Positions 17,407-25,518 of a stretch of DNA of 64,000 nt are shown here, one piece after another (the stretch's first letter is position 1; each line of letters begins with the position of its first letter). This stretch comes from an uncultured Bacteroides sp. GTDB lineage: Bacteria > Bacteroidota > Bacteroidia > Bacteroidales > Bacteroidaceae. A program made the translations under genes and the position numbers. A model generated the notes under the pieces. That model saw only the letters and a list, made by a program, of their open reading frames with translations. It ran no database searches and was not told where the DNA came from. The stretch lies in assembly GCF_910578895.1 (NCBI RefSeq), contig NZ_CAJTSC010000001.1, positions 192,677-256,676 of the forward strand, in the 5' to 3' direction.

Positions 17407-19860
17407 ATGAAAAGAAGTTTTACAATTACAATACTCTTGTTATGCGCATCTTGGATATACGCGCAGGAGTATCAGAAAACCGCATCGGGCATCAAGGCAA
17501 CGGTTGCCGGCAAGCAGACGGATATAGAAATCCAATGGTTTGGCGACAACACCCTCCGCATCCTTAAAACTCCCCAAAACAAGCATGTGGAGAAGAAAAG
17601 CCTGTCCGTCATCGCCCAACCTCAAAACCGCAACATAAAAATAACGGTTCCCGAGAGCCATCTGATTGTCATGAAGAGCCCGTCGCTTGCCGTAACCTTG
17701 GATACCCGAAGCGGTATCCTTACTTACGCCAAGCCCGATGGCACCACATTGCTGAAAGAGCAAGAGAACCCGAAAGCGTTTACTCCCTTCAACGATGCCG
17801 GACGCCCGACCTACACCGTATATCAAGGCTTTGCAACAGATAAGGAAGAAGGTCTCTACGGACTCGGACAGCTACAGAACGGACAGATGATGCAACGCAA
17901 CATGACCAAACACCTGGTTCAGGGAAATTTGGAGGATGTATCCCCCTTCTTCCAATCCACCAAAGGTTATGGAGTATTCTGGGATAACTATTCAGGCACC
18001 ACATACACAGACAATAAGCAGGAGACCTCTTTCCGCTCCGAAGTGGGCGATTGCATAGACTACTACTTCATGTACGGGGGATCTGCCGACGGAGTCATTG
18101 CCGAAGTACGGGCGCTGACGGGCGACGTGCCCATGATGCCATTGTGGGGCTACGGATTTATGCAGAGCAAAGAGCGCTACAAAAGCCAGGAAGAGACGGT
18201 GGGAGTAGTGAAAAAATACCGCGAACTGGGCATTCCGTTGGACTGCATCATCCAAGACTGGCAATACTGGGGGCATAACTACCTTTGGAACGGCATGGAT
18301 TTTCAAAATCCGGCATTCAGCCGTCCCAAAGACATGATTGACGAAGTACACGCCATGAATGCCCGCATGATGATTTCCATCTGGTCGTCATTCGGACCTG
18401 CCACCAAACCCTACAGGGCATTGGATAAAGAAGGACTGCTTTTCGATATGGAGACTTGGCCCCAATCCGGTGTCGACGGATGGCCGCCCAACATGGAATA
18501 TCCTTCCGGAGTGCGTGTATACGATGCCTACAGCCCGAAAGCCCGTGACATTTATTGGGACCATCTTAATAAAGGCATCTTCCAACTCGGCATGGACGGC
18601 TGGTGGATGGACTCCACGGAACCGGACCACTTCAACCATAAGGAAAGTGATTTCGACCGCCAGACCTATCTCGGTTCATACCGTAGTGTGCGCAATGCCT
18701 ATCCCCTTGTCAGCGTAGGCGGCGTTTCCGACCACCAACGTGCTTTGACGCAGGACAAGCGTGTCTTCATCCTCACCCGTTCCGGCTTCTTAGGACAGCA
18801 ACGTTACGGTTCCAATGTCTGGTCAGGCGACGTACAATCCTCTTGGGACATGTTCCGCAAGCAGATAACGGCAGGGCTCAACTTTTCACTGACCGGTATG
18901 CCTCACTGGAACTCCGACCTCGGCGGTTTCTTTGCCGGCTCATACAATACCAGTTGGAACGACAACAGCGCCACCCGCAATCCGATGTATCAGGAGTTGT
19001 ATGTCCGCTGGTTGCAATTCGGTGTATTCTGCCCGATGATGCGCAGCCACGGTGCCGATGTTCCCCGCGAATTTTATTGGTACGGCAAGGCAGGCGAACC
19101 CGTCTACGATGCTTTGGTCGATGCGGTCAACCTGCGCTATGCCCTGCTTCCATACATCTACTCCACTGCCTGGGACGTGACGCACAACCGCTCCACCTTC
19201 ATGCGCGCGCTCTTCATGGACTTCCTCAACGACAAGCAGACATGGGATGTAAACAACGCATACATGTTCGGCAAGGCATTTCTCGTAGCACCGGTGCTTC
19301 ATGCCCAATACACGCCGGAGGTACGCCAAAAGGATTTAAAGGAGAACGAAGGCTGGAACCGCGACAACAAAGCCATTGCCGAAGTGCCCGTACTTGCAGA
19401 CTTCACCCAGTCCAAAAGCATGGAGGTATACCTGCCTGCCGACACCCGCTGGTATAACTATTGGACAAACGAAGCCGTAGAGGGCGGACAGAAACTCACC
19501 GTCTCCACCACCCTCAACCGCATACCTCTGTTTGTGCGTGCCGGCAGCATCGTTCCATTCGGTCCGCGTGTGCAATATACCGGTGAAAAGAAGTGGGACA
19601 ATCTGACCCTATGTGTATACCCCGGCGCCAACGGAAGCTTTACCCTTTATGAGGACGAGGGAGATAATTACAACTATGAGAAAGGTGCCTATACGGAAAT
19701 CCCGATGAGCTGGAACAATGCCAACCGCACCCTTACAATCGGTGCACGGAAAGGAGCATACGACGGCATGCTGCAAAAACGGCAGTTTACCGTAAAGACA
19801 GCCGGCGGAAACAGCAAAACCGTAACTTATACAGGGAAGAAAATAAAGATTAAACTGTAA
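17407..19860 (+). CDS. GH31 glycosidase, probable alpha-xylosidase
   Basis: 817 aa with a signal peptide (1-19). It has the GH31 plan: N-terminal sandwich, TIM barrel and two C-terminal sandwiches. The nucleophile is D402 in GWWMDSTEPD and the acid/base is D475 in NVWSGDVQSSW. The barrel also has IPLDCIIQDWQYWG. GH31 covers alpha-glucosidases and alpha-xylosidases. The STEPD sequence after the nucleophile and the xylan PUL context favour an alpha-xylosidase, but that is inference. No PA14-like insert is evident. It is the second gene of a two-gene plus-strand unit and stops 19 bp before a bidirectional terminator. Confidence 0.85.
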   Translation: MKRSFTITILLLCASWIYAQEYQKTASGIKATVAGKQTDIEIQWFGDNTLRILKTPQNKHVEKKSLSVIAQPQNRNIKITVPESHLIVMKSPSLAVTLDTRSGILTYAKPDGTTLLKEQENPKAFTPFNDAGRPTYTVYQGFATDKEEGLYGLGQLQNGQMMQRNMTKHLVQGNLEDVSPFFQSTKGYGVFWDNYSGTTYTDNKQETSFRSEVGDCIDYYFMYGGSADGVIAEVRALTGDVPMMPLWGYGFMQSKERYKSQEETVGVVKKYRELGIPLDCIIQDWQYWGHNYLWNGMDFQNPAFSRPKDMIDEVHAMNARMMISIWSSFGPATKPYRALDKEGLLFDMETWPQSGVDGWPPNMEYPSGVRVYDAYSPKARDIYWDHLNKGIFQLGMDGWWMDSTEPDHFNHKESDFDRQTYLGSYRSVRNAYPLVSVGGVSDHQRALTQDKRVFILTRSGFLGQQRYGSNVWSGDVQSSWDMFRKQITAGLNFSLTGMPHWNSDLGGFFAGSYNTSWNDNSATRNPMYQELYVRWLQFGVFCPMMRSHGADVPREFYWYGKAGEPVYDALVDAVNLRYALLPYIYSTAWDVTHNRSTFMRALFMDFLNDKQTWDVNNAYMFGKAFLVAPVLHAQYTPEVRQKDLKENEGWNRDNKAIAEVPVLADFTQSKSMEVYLPADTRWYNYWTNEAVEGGQKLTVSTTLNRIPLFVRAGSIVPFGPRVQYTGEKKWDNLTLCVYPGANGSFTLYEDEGDNYNYEKGAYTEIPMSWNNANRTLTIGARKGAYDGMLQKRQFTVKTAGGNSKTVTYTGKKIKIKL

Positions 19861-19878
19861 GTTTGTAACCGTCATACC

Positions 19879-19945
19879 AAAATAAAATCCTCCATCGCCT
19901 GTCATTCGAGAAAGCAGAGACAGGATGATGGAGGATTTTATTTTT
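19879..19945. terminator. bidirectional terminator between GH31 and GH43
   Basis: AAAATAAAATCCTCCATC (19879-19896) pairs with its exact reverse complement ending at 19944. An inner CCTGTC/GACAGG stem continues the hairpin. A and T runs flank it on both sides, suiting both convergent genes. Confidence 0.85.
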
Positions 19946-19949
19946 GATA

Positions 19950-19988
19950 CGTTCCCCATTCCCGACCAGCTGTCAAGAAGGGGGAACG
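19950..19988. terminator. second hairpin in the convergent gap
   Basis: CGTTCCCC (19950-19957) pairs with GGGGAACG (19981-19988). It has no T run and may be a back-up or processing hairpin just after the GH43 stop codon at 20001. Confidence 0.45.
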
Positions 19989-20000
19989 GTATCGCCTCTA

Positions 20001-22082
20001 TTAAAGCGCAGGGGCATCAAACAGCACCCTGTACGTCTTGACCACGCCCTTATGGTCAAACTTTACGACAGCCATCCGTGACTCCGCAGTGGCCTGGGTA
20101 ACGGAGATTTTCACATGCTTATCCGTAGCCGATGCCGATACGGCAGGAAATCCGGCGCTTCCCGCAGGCAATCTATAGACCGTTTCGTACAAGTCGTAAC
20201 CAAGAATACCGTTGCTTTCGGTAGAGCGTACGGGAGTTGCCGGCACTTCAATCGCTTTACCATCCACCATTATATTGACTTTCGGCACTACAGGAGAGCT
20301 AAGTTTCTTCTTTTTCGAACTGAATCCCAAACCCATCAAATCAAAAAGTCCTTCATTGCCCTCACCCTCTGCCACAAGATATATCGCATGTTTCTTGTCC
20401 AGATGGTCGACGAACTTGGCTACATCAATCGTAAACTGCTTGGTTTCCTGTGCCGAATTGGCGGGGACTACTATCTCACCTATCTTAGTACCCTTCCAAG
20501 CATCATTATCCCACGGACCGTCCAACCATACATTTACCTTGAACGCCTTCCGGGTCTTCGGCGTAAGGAAAAGACTGAAAGCCGTTTTATTCCCCTTTTG
20601 CGTTCCCTTGAAAGCTTTCAATCCCAACTTATCCTTATCCAGACCGCCGAAACCGAAATATTTATAACCGATGATGTTGCCATTCCTTACATCGGAAACA
20701 GGGGCATGATTGTCCCAAATATCCCACGAGTCTTGCTGCATGCGTATATCGGAAAGATAGCAAGCAAATCCCGCCGAATAATATTGATAAGGATCGAGCC
20801 CGAATATATGAAAACCTTCCGAAGTGACTTCCGCCCCCTTGTATTCATTTCCCTGCTTATCCCTTGCAGTCCAGATACCATCTTCCGCATAGGGGTCGTA
20901 AGCCCTGATAGATACCTTTCCACCTTCCGAAACCGGCTTCTCGTCGCACTCCACATGAATAGGGGCTACCATTGCCTGCCGTGCGTTGCCGAATCCGCGG
21001 GGCGGACGATGATAAAACACGTACCACTGTCCGTTAATCAGTTCTATGCTCCCATGGGTGTTGTGTCCTGCATTGGTGGTTTGCAGACGGGTACCGTCCT
21101 GATTCAACACCGGTGCCCGCGAATCGACCAGAACACCGCCGCTTTTCCACGGTCCCAGCGGAGAGTCACCATAAGCATAGCGCAAAGTGGAATTGGAGCT
21201 GTCCAACCCGTAATCGGGACCCGAATGCCCGCTATAGATAGTCACATATTTATTTCCAATCTTACGGATGGACGAAGCCTCAAAGAAGTTAAACGCCTCA
21301 AGGTCTTCTCCGGGATAGATACAGGGATAAGAGATATTCTTCGAAGCATGATTGTTTCCCCTGCGAATGCCGGCAGGCATAAAATAAGGGATGACTTCCG
21401 TTCCCGGGCGCACGGAATACATGGTGCGCTGGTCCAGCTGAGCAGCCAACGAACGCTGGAAGCCCCAATATCCGTAGGCTCTGAATCCGATTTCATAGTC
21501 AGGGTCGGCAGGGTCTGTCACATATTCGATATAGACAGAAGGGTCGAAACCCATGATGCTTCCCGGCAAGGTCTTTGTTCCGTCGGCAGTCAGATTGACG
21601 GGAGTGAAAGGCCCGTCCGGGCGGTCTCCTTTGGCAACCATCGCTTCCCTGTTTCTGCCACGGCTATGAGGATACAGATAGTATTCTTTCTTGCCATCTT
21701 TCCGTTTTACCTCAACAAGGTCGGGAGCGAACATGATATCCCACTTGCCATCTACCTGCCAAGTAAAAATGGCTCCTTCGTCACGCCATTCGGACAAGTT
21801 TTCCACAGGCGCCGACCACATCCTTATGTCGGCTCCGCAATAACTGCCAAAACGGACATCGTGCGAACCGATGATATATGCACGATACTTCCCCGGATTA
21901 TCCGGGTCTTCAAACACACGCGGTTCTCCGTCCGGCAGATGTTCCCACAAAGGCAAATACGGATTGCCTCCATGATAGCTAAAACCGGGAGCGCCTGCTC
22001 CGTCCGAAACAACCGTAGCTCTTGTCACGGCAAACACCGAAGCGACAAAAGACAAAAATAAAAACAACAGATTTCTTTTCAT
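20001..22082 (-). CDS. GH43 family enzyme with C-terminal sandwich domains
   Basis: 693 aa with a signal peptide (about 1-22). The GH43 propeller spans about 40-390, with likely base D59 (RVFEDPD), D180 (MGFDPSVYIEY) and acid E268 (FNFFEASS). The following about 300 residues comprise an NPCBM- or CBM-like sandwich (YFGFGGLDKDK, KVNVWLDGPWDN) and a small C-terminal beta domain. The propeller differs clearly from the other four GH43 enzymes here, so it probably belongs to another subfamily and attacks a different linkage. It appears to be a single-gene unit: its own promoter with TTACAT repeats lies upstream at 22118-22184, and it ends at the shared terminator with GH31. Confidence 0.82.
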   Translation of the reverse strand: MKRNLLFLFLSFVASVFAVTRATVVSDGAGAPGFSYHGGNPYLPLWEHLPDGEPRVFEDPDNPGKYRAYIIGSHDVRFGSYCGADIRMWSAPVENLSEWRDEGAIFTWQVDGKWDIMFAPDLVEVKRKDGKKEYYLYPHSRGRNREAMVAKGDRPDGPFTPVNLTADGTKTLPGSIMGFDPSVYIEYVTDPADPDYEIGFRAYGYWGFQRSLAAQLDQRTMYSVRPGTEVIPYFMPAGIRRGNNHASKNISYPCIYPGEDLEAFNFFEASSIRKIGNKYVTIYSGHSGPDYGLDSSNSTLRYAYGDSPLGPWKSGGVLVDSRAPVLNQDGTRLQTTNAGHNTHGSIELINGQWYVFYHRPPRGFGNARQAMVAPIHVECDEKPVSEGGKVSIRAYDPYAEDGIWTARDKQGNEYKGAEVTSEGFHIFGLDPYQYYSAGFACYLSDIRMQQDSWDIWDNHAPVSDVRNGNIIGYKYFGFGGLDKDKLGLKAFKGTQKGNKTAFSLFLTPKTRKAFKVNVWLDGPWDNDAWKGTKIGEIVVPANSAQETKQFTIDVAKFVDHLDKKHAIYLVAEGEGNEGLFDLMGLGFSSKKKKLSSPVVPKVNIMVDGKAIEVPATPVRSTESNGILGYDLYETVYRLPAGSAGFPAVSASATDKHVKISVTQATAESRMAVVKFDHKGVVKTYRVLFDAPAL

Positions 22083-22117
22083 TACTAAACCAATATTTAT
22101 GTGTCAATGTTACAGTA

Positions 22118-22184
22118 CAAATATACCCCATTCCACCCCATCGGTTTAATAACCGTGTTACATGTTTATTTCCTACCGTTACAT
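22118..22184 (-). promoter_or_regulatory. GH43 promoter with TTACAT direct repeats
   Basis: TATATTTG on the minus strand (22125-22118) is an exact -7 box, 35 bp before the ATG. TTACAT occurs on the plus strand at 22158-22163 and 22179-22184, exactly 21 bp apart. The first is 33 bp from the distal base of the -7 box. There is no TTTG at -33, which suggests an activator-dependent promoter. Confidence 0.65.
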
Positions 22185-22297
22185 TTTCCCTTTTATCCCG
22201 AGCAATATCCTGTTTTTCCGCAAATACTCCCTTTCACGACATCAGTCGGACTCATACCTACGATAAAGTCATACTAAATGGCTTTCATTATATGATG

Positions 22298-22330
22298 AAA
22301 AGGCTTTTAATATAAAATTAAAAGCCTTTT
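22298..22330 (-). terminator. terminator downstream of the GH5 gene
   Basis: AAAAGGCTTTTAAT (22298-22311) and ATTAAAAGCCTTTT (22317-22330) form a perfect 14-bp stem with a five-base loop. It lies 62 bp past the GH5 stop codon. Confidence 0.8.
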
Positions 22331-22391
22331 AACTCAAATACGGTCCTAATCATCCCGGCGTGCTTTTAGAGACATGCCGTTTTGCCACGGA

Positions 22392-24377
22392 TTACTTCAG
22401 GTCTATCTTATCTATTACAATCGGTTTACCGCCCGTCGACCAGAAACCTACTATGTATAAATGCGAGGGATCGATCTTGGCTCCCTGTTCGTCTTTCATG
22501 TTCTGCAAATCCACAACCACTTTGCGCGAAGAACCGAAATCGTAGGCGGCAGGTTTCGACCAATAATTATTCTTGTCGAAAAGGCGGAAAGAGACACCGC
22601 TTGTGTTTTCATTGCCCAGCTCCACGGTGATGGTCCGGTAAGCGGAAAGATTCAGTCCGGCAGCAAACTGCCAACCTCCAAAACCGTATTTTCCGGTTAT
22701 CAGCGTACGGGTGGCTTCATCGAAACTGCCTTTTTCCCAAATGGAGGGGTCGAACGATTCTTCCGTCAAGGTAAAAGGATGGATTACCGTCACATCCAGT
22801 GCCAGCTTCGTTTCAACTCCTGTAGCGGGATGCCGATAGCTGATTGTGACAACCGCATTTCCGGGAACTGCGCCGGTCAGTTTGCCGTCGTGCCCTACAA
22901 CCACCACGTCCGGATTGGAACTTGTGATTTCCACATCCGCCGTCACCATACGTACAGAACCGTCCGAATAGACCGCCCGCAGTTTAAGGTAGTTTACTCC
23001 GCCCATAGGCAGGTCCAACGTGTTGCCTTCCTGTCCCATCAGTTCCAATCTTTCAAGCGTACCGTTCACCGTCACGCCTTCGGCATACTCCTTGAACCAA
23101 TGATACATTGCCCACGGACATGCTTCGGGATCGTTCAGGAAAGTGTAATTGCCGGGCGTGCCCGGCACGTCTTCGAAGGCTGCCAACTCGTGCGACCTCG
23201 TAGTAAAGAAGAGCCAGGAAACATTGCCCGAACTGTCGGCTATGTATTTGAAGTTGGCACCGAAGCCCTTGCCACCTGCCTCACCTGTTATGCTTTTGCC
23301 CCAAGTGGCATCATACTTTTTCGGAGCCCAGTCTATTTCGGTCACCATGATAGGTGCGAAAGCGGCTACCGGTCCTACTTGGGCATCCCAGCCGCGCCGG
23401 AAACTTTCATAACCTCCGCCAGTAGACGAACCTATGCCCTCACCACTGTCTTCTTCCGCATCGCTACCATACCAGCCCGGATAGCAATGGACGGCAAAAC
23501 CGATATTCTCACCCTCAATGCGGTGAGTGGCATAGCCGGCATAAGAGGACTGGTAGGAAAGCCCCGGCACCCAGACAATGTTACGGCAGTTGGCACGTAT
23601 CTTATCCACTATGGCCTGAAAATAGAGTTTCAGGTTATAGAAATGACCGTCACCGGTGCTGCCGTATGTGCCGTCCGTGCCTTTTATCCTGACCGGCTCA
23701 TTGGCAAGTTCGAACATGATATCCGTATTATTCTTCAGTTTAGGATGTTGCGAAACAATGTCCCACACTTTGAGCAGGAACTGCTGGTAGGAGTCGCCCA
23801 GTTCAATGCCTTGATACGGTTCATCGTTCGGACATACTCCGGGCGGACGCATCACAACGTACATTCCCTTGGAAATAAAGTATTCCGCCATCGGCACGAA
23901 CAGTTCGTCGAGATACTTCCGAAAACGAGTTTCGGAGAACCGTTCATGTCCTTCATACCGCACGGACTGCATGGCAGGGTCATCGCTCCAATACGGGTCG
24001 AGGTGCATACGCACGAAATTGAACTTCCACCCCGCCGCCACAATTCCGTCTACCATGCGCTTGTTGTAACTGAGACATGCCTGCACGTCATAATTACCCC
24101 AGGCATTGTTATTGAAGAAAGGGCTGTAAGTCTGCGTAAATCCATGAAGATTGACAATCTCTCCCTTTTCATTTTTAAGGTAACGCCCTGATACGTTCAG
24201 AACCGGCAATTTGGCTTCGACAGAAGGCTCGGGTTCCGGGTCAGGATTCGGTTCAACAGGTTGTTCCGGTTCCTGCTTTTCCGGCTGCTCAGGAATAGTC
24301 TCGTCCGAGCAAGCCGCAAAAGACACTCCTAAGAGCAGTGTCAATAAATAAATTATTTTTCTCATATTGTTCTTCAT
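22392..24377 (-). CDS. GH5 xylanase-type surface lipoprotein
   Basis: 661 aa from ATG at 24377. A farther ATG at 24407 and a nearer one at 24365 are alternatives; all give the same signal peptide ending at lipobox Cys23 (GVSFAAC). A PEPEP-rich linker (about 30-55) suggests display on the cell surface. The GH5 barrel (about 58-430) has acid/base E227 in FELANEP and nucleophile E347 in MVTEIDW. A BIG2-like domain and a C-terminal CBM-like sandwich follow. The closest match I recognise is the GH5_21-type xylanases of xylan PULs, so an endo-acting xylanase that makes oligosaccharides at the surface is likely. It has its own upstream region with a 22-bp palindromic array and its own terminator. 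Confidence 0.82.
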   Translation of the reverse strand: MKNNMRKIIYLLTLLLGVSFAACSDETIPEQPEKQEPEQPVEPNPDPEPEPSVEAKLPVLNVSGRYLKNEKGEIVNLHGFTQTYSPFFNNNAWGNYDVQACLSYNKRMVDGIVAAGWKFNFVRMHLDPYWSDDPAMQSVRYEGHERFSETRFRKYLDELFVPMAEYFISKGMYVVMRPPGVCPNDEPYQGIELGDSYQQFLLKVWDIVSQHPKLKNNTDIMFELANEPVRIKGTDGTYGSTGDGHFYNLKLYFQAIVDKIRANCRNIVWVPGLSYQSSYAGYATHRIEGENIGFAVHCYPGWYGSDAEEDSGEGIGSSTGGGYESFRRGWDAQVGPVAAFAPIMVTEIDWAPKKYDATWGKSITGEAGGKGFGANFKYIADSSGNVSWLFFTTRSHELAAFEDVPGTPGNYTFLNDPEACPWAMYHWFKEYAEGVTVNGTLERLELMGQEGNTLDLPMGGVNYLKLRAVYSDGSVRMVTADVEITSSNPDVVVVGHDGKLTGAVPGNAVVTISYRHPATGVETKLALDVTVIHPFTLTEESFDPSIWEKGSFDEATRTLITGKYGFGGWQFAAGLNLSAYRTITVELGNENTSGVSFRLFDKNNYWSKPAAYDFGSSRKVVVDLQNMKDEQGAKIDPSHLYIVGFWSTGGKPIVIDKIDLK

Positions 24378-24691
24378 TGTTTTAAGGACTTGAAAGTTGT
24401 AAGCCAAAGCAAAAGAGTGATAACAATCTACATTCTTTACAAATAATACAAACGAAGGATACAGTCGTATATCGAACTTAATTCAGTCGTATACTGAATA
24501 CCATTCACTCGTATACTGAATAGGGTTCAGTCGTATACTGAATGCAGCATATCCTATAAGCATTGATATTCATGATATTACGAAGCACCCTCATCCTTTT
24601 GATAAATTACAACAAATATTCCAAATTACACCATTATCTGCTGACGTTACATACTAAATGGAAAGCCCCAACAGACCTGTTTATTATAATA
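24378..24691. other. 314-bp AT-rich gap upstream of GH5
   Basis: No gene. It carries the palindromic array at 24462-24543. TTACAC at 24626 and TTACAT at 24647 are 21 bp apart, but no TAnnTTTG box lies at the expected distance. A poor -7-like TATTATTTG is present on the minus strand at 24448-24440. Confidence 0.7.
24462..24543. repeat. four palindromic units at 22-bp period upstream of GH5
   Basis: The core CAGTCGTATACTGAA or near variants starts at 24462, 24484, 24506 and 24528, an exact 22-bp period. Complete units read ATTCAGT, five bases, ACTGAAT, which is a 7-bp inverted repeat. The array ends about 80 bp upstream of the GH5 start, so it could be an operator or a set of small hairpins. 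Confidence 0.85.
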
Positions 24692-25441
24692 TCACCAATA
24701 GCGAACAAAACTATAGGTATAAATATCATCTCCTGTAGTAGTTCCTTCATATAGTTTATAGCCTTTTATATCACCATGATAATCAACTAACGGGGAACCA
24801 TTATAATCCATTTCGTAAGTTCCTTTCGTTTCTCCTTTCGGAATAGTGATTGATGCATTACTGTCATACTTTCCCCCATCATTGTATGCTTCGTACGGAA
24901 TCCTACAACTTATATCTTTTTTTACGGGATAAGTTGTGGTGGCAGTAAAGACAGGATGATTCTTATAAGATTCTCTCACAGCAATCATTATATGATTATT
25001 ACCTGCCTCTTGTACAATTTTGATAGATAAGATTTTATTAGATTCTGGTTGTTGCCACACAATATCCCCACTTCTTTCTTTTGAAGAAATATTATTTTGC
25101 ATATATACATACACCGCAAACATACCATTATACATAGTAGCTTTATGTGCAATACTATCTATCCAAACAGGTTTAGTTAAAACCTGAGGTATAATTGGTT
25201 CAATACTGTTATTATCACCCCTATGAAATGAAACCATGGCAGGCATTACTTTTTCCAAATTACCCTTACAATCATATTGGTAGTAAGCTGACAGCGCTCC
25301 ACCATAAATTTCAAATGAATATTCATCTAAATTTGCAACCCTTGTAGCAACCATATCTTCTGCCCTATTAGTATCAAAAGGTATTTCATTACTACAACCA
25401 CACCCTATGACCAAACTCAAAATAAATAATATGTTTTTCAT
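24692..25441 (-). CDS. hypothetical lipoprotein, AT-rich
   Basis: 249 aa with a lipoprotein signal peptide (MKNILFILSLVIGCGC; Cys14 or Cys16). I do not recognise the family. The mature part is rich in Tyr, Asn and beta-type segments, and contains a repeated TTTYPV/FVRYW style of strands towards the end, suggesting a beta-sandwich. The gene is visibly more AT-rich than its neighbours. It starts 26 bp past the terminator that ends the xus-GH10 operon and has no clear promoter. It could be a late insertion into the PUL, or a surface protein binding a minor ligand. Coding status is supported by the signal peptide and an uninterrupted frame. Confidence 0.65.
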   Translation of the reverse strand: MKNILFILSLVIGCGCSNEIPFDTNRAEDMVATRVANLDEYSFEIYGGALSAYYQYDCKGNLEKVMPAMVSFHRGDNNSIEPIIPQVLTKPVWIDSIAHKATMYNGMFAVYVYMQNNISSKERSGDIVWQQPESNKILSIKIVQEAGNNHIMIAVRESYKNHPVFTATTTYPVKKDISCRIPYEAYNDGGKYDSNASITIPKGETKGTYEMDYNGSPLVDYHGDIKGYKLYEGTTTGDDIYTYSFVRYW

Positions 25442-25467
25442 CGCTATCTGATTTTTATTGAAACAAT

Positions 25468-25503
25468 AAAGGCAGCGGTTTCATATTATGCCCCGCTGCC
25501 TTT
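25468..25503. terminator. terminator after the xus-GH10 operon
   Basis: AAAGGCAGCGG (25468-25478) pairs perfectly with CCGCTGCCTTT (25493-25503). It lies 15 bp beyond the GH10 stop codon and marks the end of the core xylan operon. Confidence 0.85.
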
Positions 25504-25518
25504 TCTTATAAAACTCTA

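Larger units (their letters stand above)
22083..22391. other. 309-bp gap with a promoter and a terminator
   Basis: No gene. It holds the promoter and operator-like repeats of the GH43 at 20001 and the terminator of the GH5 gene. The remainder is AT-rich with nothing recognisable. Confidence 0.8.

Noticed and set aside
20115..22061. Long open frame (648 codons) on the plus strand opposite GH43
   Set aside because: It is antisense to a gene with a signal peptide and full GH43 motifs. Its translation has no recognisable domain and low-complexity composition typical of a shadow frame.
22461..24191. 576-codon frame opposite the GH5 gene
   Set aside because: Antisense shadow with no signal peptide or motif; the minus strand encodes a clear GH5.
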